62,362 nucleotides of DNA from Mycolicibacter algericus DSM 45454 (GTDB lineage Bacteria > Actinomycetota > Actinomycetes > Mycobacteriales > Mycobacteriaceae). The stretch lies in the NCBI RefSeq assembly GCF_002086455.1, contig NZ_MVHC01000020.1, positions 1 through 62,362 on the forward strand, written 5' to 3'. Under the pieces are notes generated by a model, which saw only the letters and a list, made by a program, of their open reading frames with translations, searched no databases and was not told where the DNA came from. Shown piece after piece: positions 32,102-40,758 of the stretch. Both the position numbers and the translations under genes were made by a program. Position 1 is the stretch's first letter, and the number at the start of each line of letters is the position of its first letter.

Positions 32102-33373
32102 ATGACTATTTTTGAAACCCTTGAATCCGAGGTGCGGAGTTATTGCCGATCCTGGCCGGTGACATTTGACCGGGCCCTCGGCTCCCGCATGTGGGATGTC
32201 GACGGCAACGAATACGTCGACTTCTTCGCCGGCGCCGGCGCGCTGAACTACGGACACAACCATCCAGACCTGAAGGCACCGCTGGTGGAATACCTAAGTG
32301 CGGATCGGGTGGTGCACAGCCTGGACATGAACACCGTCGCCAAGGCGGCGTTCCTGGAACGGTTCGAAGAGGTGATCCTCAAGCCGCGCGGGCTGGACTA
32401 CAAGGTCCAGTTCCCCGGCCCCACCGGTACCAACGCGGTCGAGTCGGCGCTGAAACTGGCCCGCAAGGTCACCGGCAAGGAAAGCATCATCAGCTTCACC
32501 AATGCCTTCCATGGCATGACACTGGGCTCGCTGAGCGTCACCGGCAACTCGATGAAGCGCGGCGGCGCCGGGATCCCGCTGGTGCACGCCACCCCGATGC
32601 CCTACGACAACTACCTCGACGGCGTCACCCCGGACTTCATCTGGTTCGAGCGCCTGTTGCAGGACAGCGGCAGCGGCCTCAATGAACCGGCCGCGGTCAT
32701 CGTCGAGACGGTGCAGGGCGAAGGCGGGATCAATGTGGCCCGGCTGGAATGGCTGCACGGGCTGGCCGAACTGTGCAAGCGGCACGGGTTGCTGCTGATC
32801 GTCGACGACGTGCAGATGGGCTGCGGACGCACCGGGCCGTTCTTCAGCTTCGAGGCGGCCGGCATCGTGCCGGACATCGTCTGCATGTCCAAGTCGATCA
32901 GCGGTTACGGGCTGCCGATGGCGCTGACGCTGTTCAAGCCCGAACTGGATGTGTGGGAGCCCGGCGAACACAATGGCACGTTCCGCGGCCAGAACCCGTC
33001 CTTCGTCACCGCCACCGCGGCGCTGAACTTCTGGACCGACAATCTGCTGGAAAAGCAGGTGCTCCGCAAGGGTGAGCAGATCGATCAGGCGCTGCACGAG
33101 GTGATAGAGCCCTTCGACGGGATCGAGACTCGCGGCCGCGGCCTGATCCGCGGTGTGGCCTTCGAGCGACCCGAGTTGGCCGGCGCCGTGCAGAAGGAGG
33201 CGTTCGCCCGCGGCCTGCTGCTGGAGACCTCGGGACCGGAGGGCGAGGTGGTGAAGCTGATGCCACCGCTGGTCATCGATGACGAGGACCTGGCCGAAGG
33301 CCTGACACTGGCGGCCCAATCCATCGAGGCCGTCGCCGCTAAAGAACTCACAACCTCAGGAGCCAAGGCATGA
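32102..33373 (+). CDS. ectB: L-2,4-diaminobutyrate transaminase
   Basis: PLP class III aminotransferase converting aspartate-semialdehyde plus glutamate to L-2,4-diaminobutyrate, the first ectoine step. The 423-aa product has [17 protein letters not shown] (about 106-122), [13 protein letters not shown], the PLP aspartate in [13 protein letters not shown] and the Schiff-base lysine K264 in [16 protein letters not shown] lies 6 nt before the ATG. It overlaps ectC by 4 nt. Confidence 0.97.
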   Translation: MTIFETLESEVRSYCRSWPVTFDRALGSRMWDVDGNEYVDFFAGAGALNYGHNHPDLKAPLVEYLSADRVVHSLDMNTVAKAAFLERFEEVILKPRGLDYKVQFPGPTGTNAVESALKLARKVTGKESIISFTNAFHGMTLGSLSVTGNSMKRGGAGIPLVHATPMPYDNYLDGVTPDFIWFERLLQDSGSGLNEPAAVIVETVQGEGGINVARLEWLHGLAELCKRHGLLLIVDDVQMGCGRTGPFFSFEAAGIVPDIVCMSKSISGYGLPMALTLFKPELDVWEPGEHNGTFRGQNPSFVTATAALNFWTDNLLEKQVLRKGEQIDQALHEVIEPFDGIETRGRGLIRGVAFERPELAGAVQKEAFARGLLLETSGPEGEVVKLMPPLVIDDEDLAEGLTLAAQSIEAVAAKELTTSGAKA

Positions 33374-33777
33374 TCGTTCGTACCCTCGCCGAGATCAAGG
33401 GCACCGACCGCGATGTCCAGGCCAAGACCTGGAACAGCCAGCGACTGCTGCTGGCCCGTGACGGCCAGCGCTTCTCGCTGCACGAGACGATCCTGTACGC
33501 CGGCACCGAAACCGCGATGTGGTACGCCAACCACGTCGAGGCGGTGTATTGCGTCGGCGGCGAGGGTGAGCTGGTCAATGAAGAAACAGGTGAGACCTTT
33601 CCGCTTGCCGACGGCACCCTCTACCTGCTCGACGGGCATGAGCACCACCGTGTTTCGGCCCACACCGACCTGCGCATGGTGTGCGTGTTCGACCCGCCGG
33701 TCACCGGGCGGGAGGTGCACGACGAGACCGGCGCCTACCCCCTGCTCACCGAGGAACCTCAAGAGGCGGCGCCGTGA
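33370..33777 (+). CDS. ectC: L-ectoine synthase
   Basis: Cupin enzyme that cyclises N-gamma-acetyl-L-2,4-diaminobutyrate to ectoine with loss of water. The 135-aa product begins [16 protein letters not shown] and has cupin strands with [19 protein letters not shown] and [14 protein letters not shown]. It overlaps ectB (ATGA) and ectD (GTGA), so ectBCD is tightly coupled. Confidence 0.97.
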   Translation: MIVRTLAEIKGTDRDVQAKTWNSQRLLLARDGQRFSLHETILYAGTETAMWYANHVEAVYCVGGEGELVNEETGETFPLADGTLYLLDGHEHHRVSAHTDLRMVCVFDPPVTGREVHDETGAYPLLTEEPQEAAP

Positions 33778-34676
33778 CCCCTCCCATCACCAAGGCCGTC
33801 ACCGATCACTACCCCACCCGCAACAACGTCACGCTCGGCATCGAGCCGCGACGCGACCCGGTGGTGTGGGCGCCCGCGGGCAGCGGCGGCCCACTGACCC
33901 CCGATAGGGTGGCGGCGTTCGATGCCGACGGGTTCTTGGCCGTTGACGCGCTGGTGGACGCCGATGTCGTCGCCGACCTGCGTAACGAGCTGGATAACCT
34001 GCGCGCCGACCCGGTGCTGGCCGCCGACGAGCGCTCGATCTGCGAGCGGGACAGCGGCCAGATCCGGTCGATCTTCGAGGTACACCGGATCAGCCCGGCG
34101 TTCGCCGCGCTGATCGCCGACCCGCGGCTGGTCGGCCCGGTCCGTCAACTGCTCGGCTCGGAGGTGTATGTGCATCAGAGCCGCGTCAACTTCAAGCCGG
34201 GTTTCAACGGCCGGGAGTTCTACTGGCACTCCGACTTTGAGACCTGGCACGCCGAGGACGGGATGCCCACCCCGCGCGCGATCAGCGTCTCGGTGGCGCT
34301 CACCGAAAACCTGGACAGCAACGGCTCATTGATGATCATGCCCGGATCGCACCGCTGGTTCGTGTCGTGCCCAGACGAGACGCCGCCTGATCACTACCGC
34401 TCGTCGCTGAAGCAGCAGGAGATCGGCACCCCCGACGACGACAGCCTGACCTGGATGGCCGACCAGCACGGTATCCGTCAGATCACCGGCCCGGCCGGGT
34501 CAGCGGTGTTCTTCGACAGCAACTGCATGCACGGGTCGAGCAGCAACATCACCCCCTATCCGCGCTCGAACGTCTTCATCGTCTACAACAGCGTGGAAAA
34601 CGCCCTGGTGGAGCCGTTCGGCGCTGCCGCGCCGCGGCCGACGTTCGTCGCCAGCCGAACCTTCGATCCGGTCTAG
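33774..34676 (+). CDS. ectD: Ectoine 5-hydroxylase
   Basis: Fe(II)/2-oxoglutarate dioxygenase converting ectoine to 5-hydroxyectoine. The 300-aa product has the EctD signature [20 protein letters not shown] with iron ligands H152 and D154, and the third ligand H253 in [12 protein letters not shown] start at 33774 overlaps the ectC stop; a longer in-frame reading to 33681 runs through ectC. Its presence means hydroxyectoine is probably made as well as ectoine. Confidence 0.96.
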   Translation: MTPPITKAVTDHYPTRNNVTLGIEPRRDPVVWAPAGSGGPLTPDRVAAFDADGFLAVDALVDADVVADLRNELDNLRADPVLAADERSICERDSGQIRSIFEVHRISPAFAALIADPRLVGPVRQLLGSEVYVHQSRVNFKPGFNGREFYWHSDFETWHAEDGMPTPRAISVSVALTENLDSNGSLMIMPGSHRWFVSCPDETPPDHYRSSLKQQEIGTPDDDSLTWMADQHGIRQITGPAGSAVFFDSNCMHGSSSNITPYPRSNVFIVYNSVENALVEPFGAAAPRPTFVASRTFDPV

Positions 34677-34703
34677 GCACTCGGCCGGCGGAAGAGGTTG
34701 ACC

Positions 34704-35195
34704 GTGGCACGTTTTCTGTCCATCACGTTGACCAGCCGCGGCGTGTCTTGCCGAGCGCGGCTGCTCGAGGACGCGGCTCCCCGGACCTGCGCCGTGGTAT
34801 GGAATGCGTTGCCGGTGGCCGGCCAGGCCTACCACGGCAAGTACGCACGCAACGAGGTCTACACGCTGTTGCCGCCGATGGGTGCGCCGGGCCGGGAGAA
34901 CACCACCGTGACGCCGATCCCCGGCGACGTCTGCTTCTTCAGCTTCGAGCCGGGCGATATCGGCAATCCGGCCTACGGCTACGACGAGGGCGCGCAAGGG
35001 AATTCACCGGTCGGCGCGACCGACCTGGCGATCTTCTACGGCCGCAACAATTTGTTGCTCAACGGCGACGTCGGCTGGGTTCCCGGCAATGTGTTCGCCA
35101 CGATCGAAGACGGGTTGGCCGAGATGGCGGCCGCCTGCAACGACCTGTGGATGGCCGGCGCGGTCGGCGAACAGTTGGCCTTCTCCCGCGCCTAA
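34704..35195 (+). CDS. DUF3830 (cyclophilin-like fold) protein
   Basis: The 163-aa product contains the family blocks ARLLEDAAPRTCAVVWNALP, TTVTPIPGDVCFFSF and DLAIFYGRNNLLLNGDVG. DUF3830 has a cyclophilin-like barrel and no assigned reaction. The GTG start has GAAGAGG spaced 6 nt upstream. It begins only 27 nt after ectD on the same strand, so it is probably the last gene of the ect transcript. From memory, DUF3830 genes often neighbour Asp/Glu-racemase and amidase genes, as here, suggesting it belongs functionally to the next module. Confidence 0.75.
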   Translation: MARFLSITLTSRGVSCRARLLEDAAPRTCAVVWNALPVAGQAYHGKYARNEVYTLLPPMGAPGRENTTVTPIPGDVCFFSFEPGDIGNPAYGYDEGAQGNSPVGATDLAIFYGRNNLLLNGDVGWVPGNVFATIEDGLAEMAAACNDLWMAGAVGEQLAFSRA

Positions 35196-35199
35196 GTCC

Positions 35200-35257
35200 C
35201 GAGCAGACGCGAAAGCCCCCCATCCAGGCGTATTTTGGGGACGTTTATGTCTGCTCG
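35200..35257. terminator. Long inverted repeat between convergent DUF3830 and amidase genes
   Basis: CGAGCAGAC (35200-35208) and GTCTGCTCG (35249-35257) are perfect 9-bp complements around a 40-nt loop that contains GCCCCCC and TTTTGGGGAC, which can pair internally. The repeat fills the 65-bp convergent gap and probably terminates both transcripts. The left arm reads GAGCAGACGCGAAAG, a motif I recall from mycobacterial intergenic regions. Confidence 0.55.
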
Positions 35258-35260
35258 CCG

Positions 35261-36634
35261 TCAGAGGCCCAGCACCCGCTCGGCGAACAAGCCGGCCGCC
35301 AGCACCAGATCGTCACTGTGCCGCGGTCCGATGATCTGCATGCCGATCGGCAGACCCTCCGACGTCGTGCCGATCGGGATGCTCAACGCCGGCTGTTGAG
35401 TCATGTTGAACGGGTAGGTGAACGGCGTCCACTGGGCCCACCAACGCATGCCGGAGTCGGCCGGTACGTCGTGGCCGGCGGCGAACGCCGGGATCGGTGT
35501 GGTCGGGGTGATCAGCAGGTTGTGGCGCTCGTGGAAGCGCCCCATGACCAGACCCAGCTCGACACTGACCTGACGTGCGGCCAGGTAGTCGACCGCCGAG
35601 GCCGCCTGGCCGCGTTCCCACATCTCGGCCAGGCCCGGGTCGACGAGCCCACGGTCCGCCTCGTGACCACGCAGGCTGCCCGCGGCCCCCGTGGCCCACA
35701 GCACTTCGAACGCGTCGATCGGATCGGCGAAGCCGGGGTCGGCCTCGGTGACGTTGAGACCGGCGTCGGCCAGTGCCCGGACCGCAGCGCCGACCGCGGC
35801 TTCGATCTGCGGATCGACGTCGGCATAGCCCAGGTTCGGCGAGTAGGCGACTCCCAGGCCGACCACGTCGCGCCGGACTTCGCCGCGATAGGTGGTCAGT
35901 GTCGGCGCCAACGATGTCGGGTCGCGGTGATCGGGCAGCGCAATGATGTCCAGCAGCATGGCGGCGTCCTCGACGGTCCGGGTGATCGGGCCGGCATGTG
36001 CCAGTGGCCCGAACGGGCTGATCGGGTACATCGGCACCCGCCCGTGGGTGGGCTTGAAGCCGACGACGCCGCAGAAGGCGGCCGGGATGCGGATGCTCCC
36101 CCCACCGTCGGTGCCGATCGCCAACGGCGCCATCCCGGCGCCGACCGCGGCGGCGCTGCCACCCGACGAACCACCCGCGGTGCGGGTGATGTCGACAGGG
36201 TTGCGGGTGATACCGGTCCGCGGGCTGTCAGTGACGCCCTTCCACGCCAGTTCCGGGGTGGTCGTCTTGCCCAACAGCACCATGCCGTCGTCGCGCATCT
36301 TGCCGACCGCCGGGCTGTCGTCGGGCCATGGGCCCGCGGCGTCGGAGAGCAGCGATCCCCGCAGCGTGGGCCAACCGGCGGTGCGGAACACGTCTTTGAC
36401 GGCGACCGGGACCCCGTCGAGCAGGCCCTTGGTGTAGTTGCCGCTCCAACGGGCTTCGGACTTACGCGCCGCGGATAACGCGGCCTCCTCGTCGACGAGG
36501 CAGAACGCGTTGACCTCGCCGTCGCGTTCGTTGATCACCGAGAGGGCGGCCGCGGTTGCTTCAACCGGCGAAAGTTCACCGGAGGTGTAGGCGGCCACCA
36601 GTTGCAAGGCCGTCAGTTCGGTGGGATGAGTCAT
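35261..36634 (-). CDS. Amidase-signature hydrolase
   Basis: The 457-aa amidase-signature enzyme has the triad K80 (GVPVAVKD), cis-Ser S156 (TAGGSSGGS) and nucleophile S180 (GTDGGGSIR), all present. Family members hydrolyse amides, carbamates or ureido groups; the substrate is unknown. It does not look like GatA, because GatB is encoded elsewhere and there is no GatC. GGAGG lies 8 nt before the ATG. It follows the hydroxyacid dehydrogenase by 13 nt, so the two are probably co-transcribed leftward from the palindrome at 37640. Confidence 0.88.
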   Translation of the reverse strand: MTHPTELTALQLVAAYTSGELSPVEATAAALSVINERDGEVNAFCLVDEEAALSAARKSEARWSGNYTKGLLDGVPVAVKDVFRTAGWPTLRGSLLSDAAGPWPDDSPAVGKMRDDGMVLLGKTTTPELAWKGVTDSPRTGITRNPVDITRTAGGSSGGSAAAVGAGMAPLAIGTDGGGSIRIPAAFCGVVGFKPTHGRVPMYPISPFGPLAHAGPITRTVEDAAMLLDIIALPDHRDPTSLAPTLTTYRGEVRRDVVGLGVAYSPNLGYADVDPQIEAAVGAAVRALADAGLNVTEADPGFADPIDAFEVLWATGAAGSLRGHEADRGLVDPGLAEMWERGQAASAVDYLAARQVSVELGLVMGRFHERHNLLITPTTPIPAFAAGHDVPADSGMRWWAQWTPFTYPFNMTQQPALSIPIGTTSEGLPIGMQIIGPRHSDDLVLAAGLFAERVLGL

Positions 36635-36647
36635 GTGACACGCCTCC

Positions 36648-37613
36648 TCAACCTGTGCCGCTCGGCGCGTATCCGTGGCCCTTGTCGACGACGTTATGGA
36701 GCGGTTGACCGGCCACGTACCGTTGAAAGTTGGTGATAAACTGCTGCTGCAACATATTTCGCCAGCCTTTGATATCGCCGCTGTTATGCGGCGTCAGGCG
36801 GACGTTGGGCGCACTCCACAGCGGATGGTTCGGCGGCAGCGGTTCGGGATCGACGACGTCGAGGGCGGCACCGGCGATCGCGCCGTCCCGCAACGCCATC
36901 ACCAGCGCGTCGGTGTCCACCAGTTCGCCGCGTCCGACGTTGATCAGTCGCGCGGTGGGGCGCATCGACGCCAGCACGGCGGCATCGACCATGCCCCGGG
37001 TCTCGGGCGTCAGCGGGGCGGCGAGCACGACATAGTCCGCGTCGGCGACCGCGTCGACCACATCGGTGGTGATGACGCCGAAGTCGGGGTCGTCGCGTGC
37101 TGAGCGCCCGACGCCGCGCACCGACATGCCGACCGCGTGCAGCAACCGCGCCACGGCCCGCCCGACCGGGCCGGGGCCGACGATGGTGACCGACGAGCCG
37201 GCGATCGGCTCGGTGTCGAAGTGCTGCCAGCGCTTTGCAGCCTGCGCGTCCCAGGACCGCCGGAAATCCTTGGCGAAGGCCAGGATCTGCCCCAGCACGT
37301 ACTCGGCCATCGGTTCCTCGAAGATGCCGCGGGAATTGGTGACGACGACGTCACTGTCGATCAGGCCGGCGAACAACACCGCATCGACCCCGATGGCGGC
37401 CACCTGAACCCAGCGCAGCGCGTCGGCGTCGGACCACACCGACGCCAGGGCCGGAGAGGAGAAGTCGTACACGAACAGCACATCGGTCCCGGCGATCGCT
37501 TCACCCAGCCGCGACGACGGAACCATCCGCAGTTCCGCGGCTGCGCTGATCGAATCGAGTTGGGCGGGAACCGACTCACCGTGCTGGACGGTCACCACCG
37601 GACGCGCGTCCAC
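36648..37613 (-). CDS. D-2-hydroxyacid dehydrogenase family protein
   Basis: The 321-aa NAD(P)-dependent dehydrogenase has dinucleotide loop VGPGPVGRAVARLL and a complete catalytic Arg-Glu-His set (INVGRGELVD, VDPEPLPP, LTPHNSG). It would interconvert a D-2-hydroxy acid and a 2-oxo acid. The GTG start at 37613 is inferred: TTGACA (37648-37643) and TACCGT (37625-37620) are 17 bp apart and end 6 nt before it, giving a leaderless mRNA. Reading further upstream enters the divergent gene. Confidence 0.85.
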   Translation of the reverse strand: MDARPVVTVQHGESVPAQLDSISAAAELRMVPSSRLGEAIAGTDVLFVYDFSSPALASVWSDADALRWVQVAAIGVDAVLFAGLIDSDVVVTNSRGIFEEPMAEYVLGQILAFAKDFRRSWDAQAAKRWQHFDTEPIAGSSVTIVGPGPVGRAVARLLHAVGMSVRGVGRSARDDPDFGVITTDVVDAVADADYVVLAAPLTPETRGMVDAAVLASMRPTARLINVGRGELVDTDALVMALRDGAIAGAALDVVDPEPLPPNHPLWSAPNVRLTPHNSGDIKGWRNMLQQQFITNFQRYVAGQPLHNVVDKGHGYAPSGTG

Positions 37614-37639
37614 ATTGACACGGTAAAAAGCGATCGTAT

Positions 37640-37653
37640 GATTGTCAACAATC
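37640..37653. promoter_or_regulatory. GntR-type operator palindrome in divergent gap
   Basis: GATTGT-CA-ACAATC is a 14-bp inverted repeat with 6-bp arms. Its core TTGTCAACAA fits the TnGTnnACnA pattern of FadR/FCD GntR regulators, and a GntR/FCD gene ends this cluster (39166). It overlaps the proposed -35 box TTGACA of the minus-strand dehydrogenase promoter and lies 41 bp before the plus-strand enzyme start, so one bound dimer could repress both arms. Confidence 0.65.
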
Positions 37654-37694
37654 CAGGGGCGGCCTGGGGTTGCGACGTCAGTACGGGGACACGC

Positions 37695-38453
37695 ATGGAT
37701 CTGTCCCAATTGCCGGACTTCGACGGGCCGGCCGATCAGCGCGGTGTCGGCATCATCGCGCCCTTCGACCTGGCGATCGAGCGCGAACTGTGGCGCTGGA
37801 TCCCCGCCGAAGTGACGTTGCACCTTGCGCGCACGCACTACGAACCCGTCCCGGTGAGCCGGGCGATGGCCGAACTGGTCTCCGATACCCACCATCTGCA
37901 GGCCGCCACCCGCGACGTGCTGCACGTCGAGCCGGAGGTGGTCGCCTACCTGTGCGCGTCGGGCAGCTTCATCCACGGCGTCGAGTACGAGAAAACGCTG
38001 GTCGCCGCGATCGAAGCGGCAGGCGCCAAAGCCGCGGTCACGACGTCCGGGGCGCTGGCCGAGGCCATCGTCGCGTTGGACATCTCCCGGATCTGCGTGC
38101 TGACCCCCTACGACGAGGAGCTGACCGACCTACTACGGGTGTTTCTGAATCAACTGGGTGTGACGGTGCTGCACTCGGATTACCTCGGCCTGGGCGGCGG
38201 CATCTGGAAGGTCAATTACCGGACCGTGGCCGAGCGGATCCTCGCCGCCAACCGCCCGGAAGCCCAGGCGATCTTCGTCAGCTGCACCAACCTGCGCACC
38301 TACGACATCATCGCCCCGCTGGAGCAGATGCTCGGCAAACCGATCCTGACGGCCAACCAGCTGACGATGTGGGCGTGCCTGGGCCGGATGAATCTGCCGA
38401 TGATGGGGCCGGGCCAGTGGCTTCGCGATGTCTTCACCGGAGCCCCGCAGTGA
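37695..38453 (+). CDS. Asp/Glu racemase / maleate isomerase superfamily enzyme A
   Basis: The 252-aa product has both catalytic cysteines of the family: C87 in AYLCASGSF and C197 in FVSCTNLRTYD, each at a conserved loop. This is the pattern of maleate cis-trans isomerase and related cofactor-independent racemases. ACGGGGA lies 5 nt before the ATG at 37695; an in-frame ATG at 37638 would overlap the operator and is less likely. It overlaps a paralogue by 4 nt. EutA of ectoine utilisation belongs to this superfamily, notable because ectABCD is adjacent. Confidence 0.82.
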   Translation: MDLSQLPDFDGPADQRGVGIIAPFDLAIERELWRWIPAEVTLHLARTHYEPVPVSRAMAELVSDTHHLQAATRDVLHVEPEVVAYLCASGSFIHGVEYEKTLVAAIEAAGAKAAVTTSGALAEAIVALDISRICVLTPYDEELTDLLRVFLNQLGVTVLHSDYLGLGGGIWKVNYRTVAERILAANRPEAQAIFVSCTNLRTYDIIAPLEQMLGKPILTANQLTMWACLGRMNLPMMGPGQWLRDVFTGAPQ

Positions 38454-39169
38454 GCAGCACCGGCCGCGTCGGAATCATCTATCCCGACCATGCCGCCGAG
38501 TCCGACTACCCGCGCGCCGCCCGGCTGCTGGGCGTGGACCTGCCCGTCGTCCACATCTACGGCACCGACCTGCACGCCGTACCGGAGCTGCTGGATCTCG
38601 GCAGCCCGGCCAGGCTCGCCGAGGGGGCCGCACTGCTGGCCCCGCAGCGACCGGCCGCTGTGGTGTGGGCCTGCACGTCGGGCAGCTTCGTATTCGGTCC
38701 CGACGGTGCTGCCGAACAGGTCGACCGGCTGGCCGCCCAAGCCGGTGTGCCCGCGTCGAGCACGTCGTTCGCGTTCGTGCACGCCCTGGCTGCGCTGGGC
38801 TGCCGCCGCGTTGCGGTCGCCGCCAGCTATCCGCGCGACATCGCCGCGCTGTTTGCGGATTTCGTTGCGGCCCACGGTGTCTCAGTCGAGGCGATGGGAG
38901 ATGCCGGCATCCCCACGGCTGCGCAGGTCGGCCGCCTGACCCGCAGTCAGGTCCGGGACCTGGCGCTGGGCAACGATTCGCCCGGGGCGGAGGCATTGTT
39001 GATCCCCGACACCGCCATGCACACCGTGGACCAGGTCGACGAGCTCGAGCGACTGCTGGGCAAGCCGGTACTGACCGCCAATGCCGTGACAGTCTGGGAA
39101 GGCCTGCGCATCGCCGGGATAACCCGGCGCACAGCCGGACTCGGCATATTGTTCGAGGACAACCGATGA
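38450..39169 (+). CDS. Asp/Glu racemase superfamily enzyme B, one catalytic Cys missing
   Basis: The 239-aa paralogue of the preceding gene is aligned by WACTSGSF and LGKPVLTANAVTVW. The first cysteine is kept (C75), but the second is replaced by D187 (LIPDTAMHTVD against FVSCTNLRTYD). It therefore cannot do a two-base cysteine racemisation; it may decarboxylate, isomerise, or form a heteromer with enzyme A. GTG start overlapping the upstream stop, and stop overlapping the GntR start, indicate tight coupling. Confidence 0.78.
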   Translation: MSSTGRVGIIYPDHAAESDYPRAARLLGVDLPVVHIYGTDLHAVPELLDLGSPARLAEGAALLAPQRPAAVVWACTSGSFVFGPDGAAEQVDRLAAQAGVPASSTSFAFVHALAALGCRRVAVAASYPRDIAALFADFVAAHGVSVEAMGDAGIPTAAQVGRLTRSQVRDLALGNDSPGAEALLIPDTAMHTVDQVDELERLLGKPVLTANAVTVWEGLRIAGITRRTAGLGILFEDNR

Positions 39170-39849
39170 CGCTCTCGCACGAGGCCGGGTTCGAGCCGTT
39201 GAGCAGGCCATCGACGCCCGAGCTGATCGCCGAGCGGCTCCGGGAGGCGATCACCCGCGGCCGGCTGACGCCCGGACAGCAGCTCGGTGAAGCCAGTCTC
39301 GCCGCGCAGTTCGAGGTGTCTCGCGGCCCACTGCGCGAGGCCATGCAGCGGCTGGTGGCCGAAGGCCTGCTGCGCAGCGAGCGCAACCGGGGCATCTTCG
39401 TTGTGGAACTCAGCGACGACGACGTCCGCGACGTGTATCAAGCACGCAAGGCCATCGAGCGTGCCGCCGTGATCGAGGTGCTGGGCGGCGACCCGGCGGC
39501 GGCCGCCGCCCGGTTGCGCGACCCGGTCGAGGCGCTGCGCGCCGCGGCCGCCGCGGGCGACGGCTCCGCGGTGGCCGACGCCGACCAGGCGTTCCATGAG
39601 GTCCTGGTCGACTGCGCGGGCAGTCCCCGCTTGCACCGGGCCATGCGGACCCTGCTCTCGGAGACCCGGATCCTGCTCGGCGAGCTCGAAGAGGCCTATC
39701 CCGATCTGCGCGAGCAGGTCACCGAACATGTCGTGCTGCGCAAGGCGATCGCGGCCGGTGACGAGGCAGCCGCGGTCCGGCTGATCGACGAGCACATGGA
39801 CGATGCGGTCCGCCGGTTGCTGGCGCGCAGAGCGCAGCTGGCGTTGTAG
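39166..39849 (+). CDS. GntR-family regulator, FCD (FadR/VanR) subgroup
   Basis: The 227-aa product has an N-terminal winged helix (ELIAERLREAITRGRLTPGQQL, LAAQFEVSRGPLREAMQRL) and an all-helical FCD ligand domain with metal-ligand histidines (AFHEVLVDCAGS, TEHVVLRKAI, DEHMDDAV). These regulators usually sense carboxylic acids. It is the last gene of the racemase operon and overlaps its stop. The palindrome at 37640 is its likely site. It converges with the IclR gene, 7 nt apart. Confidence 0.88.
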   Translation: MTLSHEAGFEPLSRPSTPELIAERLREAITRGRLTPGQQLGEASLAAQFEVSRGPLREAMQRLVAEGLLRSERNRGIFVVELSDDDVRDVYQARKAIERAAVIEVLGGDPAAAAARLRDPVEALRAAAAAGDGSAVADADQAFHEVLVDCAGSPRLHRAMRTLLSETRILLGELEEAYPDLREQVTEHVVLRKAIAAGDEAAAVRLIDEHMDDAVRRLLARRAQLAL

Positions 39850-39856
39850 CCGCCGG

Positions 39857-40669
39857 TTATCCGATCCGGTCGCCGATCTCTTTGGCGGCCTCGACCAGCA
39901 GAGCTGCCACCGCTCGGTGCCGCGACGGGCTCAGGCGGTGAACCGGCGCGGCGGCATTGAGCGCCAGCAGCACACCGGACGCCCGCGTTGGAATGGGAAC
40001 CGCGACGGAGGCGACACCGTCCTCGCTCCCCTCCCGGTTCACCGCGTACCCCTGTTGTCGTATCCGGCTGAGCTCCCGTTGCAGTTCGGTTCTGGTGCCG
40101 ACCGAATGCGCCGTGACACGCTCGAGTTCCTCGTCCGGGTAGAGGCGGGCGACCTCAGCCTCGGACAGGCGTGCCAGCAGCGCCTTTCCGGTCGAGGTGC
40201 AGTGCGCGGGCATCGTGCGTCCGAGCCGTGATGCGACCCGAACCGCCGTCGGCCCCTCGGCGGCTGCGATGAACCGGACGTGGGCGCCCTCGATCATCCC
40301 GATATGAACCGATTCCCTGAGGTGCTCGCTGAGCCGGCGCAGCACCGGGGTCGCCGCGTCTTCGATGTCGAGGCGGTTGAACACCGACGACGCCACGCTC
40401 ATCAACGCGGGCCCGGGGTAGTACGCCTTGGACACCGGGTCCTGGCGAACGAAGCCGCGGTATTGCAGCATCGCCAACAGCCGATGGGCCGTCGATGACG
40501 CGACGGCCAGATGTTCGGCCGCATCCGTCAAGCGGAGCCGCGGTTGTTCTCCCAGCAACAGGATGAGCTTCAGCGCCCTGTCCACCGATCCGATCGGATA
40601 CTGCGGCACCCCGTGGTTCGGAGCCGCGGGGCCGACGGCCGCGGACCGGGCACGCCGTTGTCTCTGCAT
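39857..40669 (-). CDS. IclR-family regulator of the aromatic operon
   Basis: The 270-aa product has a winged helix (PIGSVDRALKLILLL, VASSTAHRLLAMLQYRGFV) and IclR effector domain (RTMPAHCTSTGKALLA). It is divergent from the dioxygenase operon, as PcaR, PcaU and PhtR-type regulators are from theirs. The ATG at 40669 lies within the palindrome at 40661-40677, and TAATCT seven nt before it suggests a leaderless, autorepressed gene. A longer frame to 40702 would cross that promoter. Confidence 0.87.
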   Translation of the reverse strand: MQRQRRARSAAVGPAAPNHGVPQYPIGSVDRALKLILLLGEQPRLRLTDAAEHLAVASSTAHRLLAMLQYRGFVRQDPVSKAYYPGPALMSVASSVFNRLDIEDAATPVLRRLSEHLRESVHIGMIEGAHVRFIAAAEGPTAVRVASRLGRTMPAHCTSTGKALLARLSEAEVARLYPDEELERVTAHSVGTRTELQRELSRIRQQGYAVNREGSEDGVASVAVPIPTRASGVLLALNAAAPVHRLSPSRHRAVAALLVEAAKEIGDRIG

Positions 40670-40677
40670 AGCAGAGA
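40661..40677. promoter_or_regulatory. IclR operator box 1 (overlaps iclR start)
   Basis: TCTCTGC-ATA-GCAGAGA, a perfect 7-bp inverted repeat with 3-bp spacer, covers the regulator's start codon and abuts its -10 box. It shares the core CTGC-N3-GCAG with box 2 at 40746. Suited to autorepression. Confidence 0.65.
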
Positions 40678-40745
40678 GATTACCTGGCCAATTGACCTTC
40701 AAAGCGCATCCCTGGCAGAATTTCCATTATGTACCAGGAGCTTTT

Positions 40746-40758
40746 TCTGCCTAGCAGA
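40746..40758. promoter_or_regulatory. IclR operator box 2 (dioxygenase promoter)
   Basis: TCTGC-CTA-GCAGA, the same palindrome core as box 1 with 5-bp arms, directly upstream of a TATCCT -10 candidate (40759-40764) for the dioxygenase operon. The dioxygenase GTG is at 40793 with GGAG at 40781. Two boxes 85 bp apart centre to centre suggest coordinated control of both directions. Confidence 0.6.

Noticed and set aside
35261..36634. The amidase as GatA of the tRNA amidotransferase.
   Set aside because: It is far from gatB, lacks a gatC neighbour, and sits in an operon with a hydroxyacid dehydrogenase.
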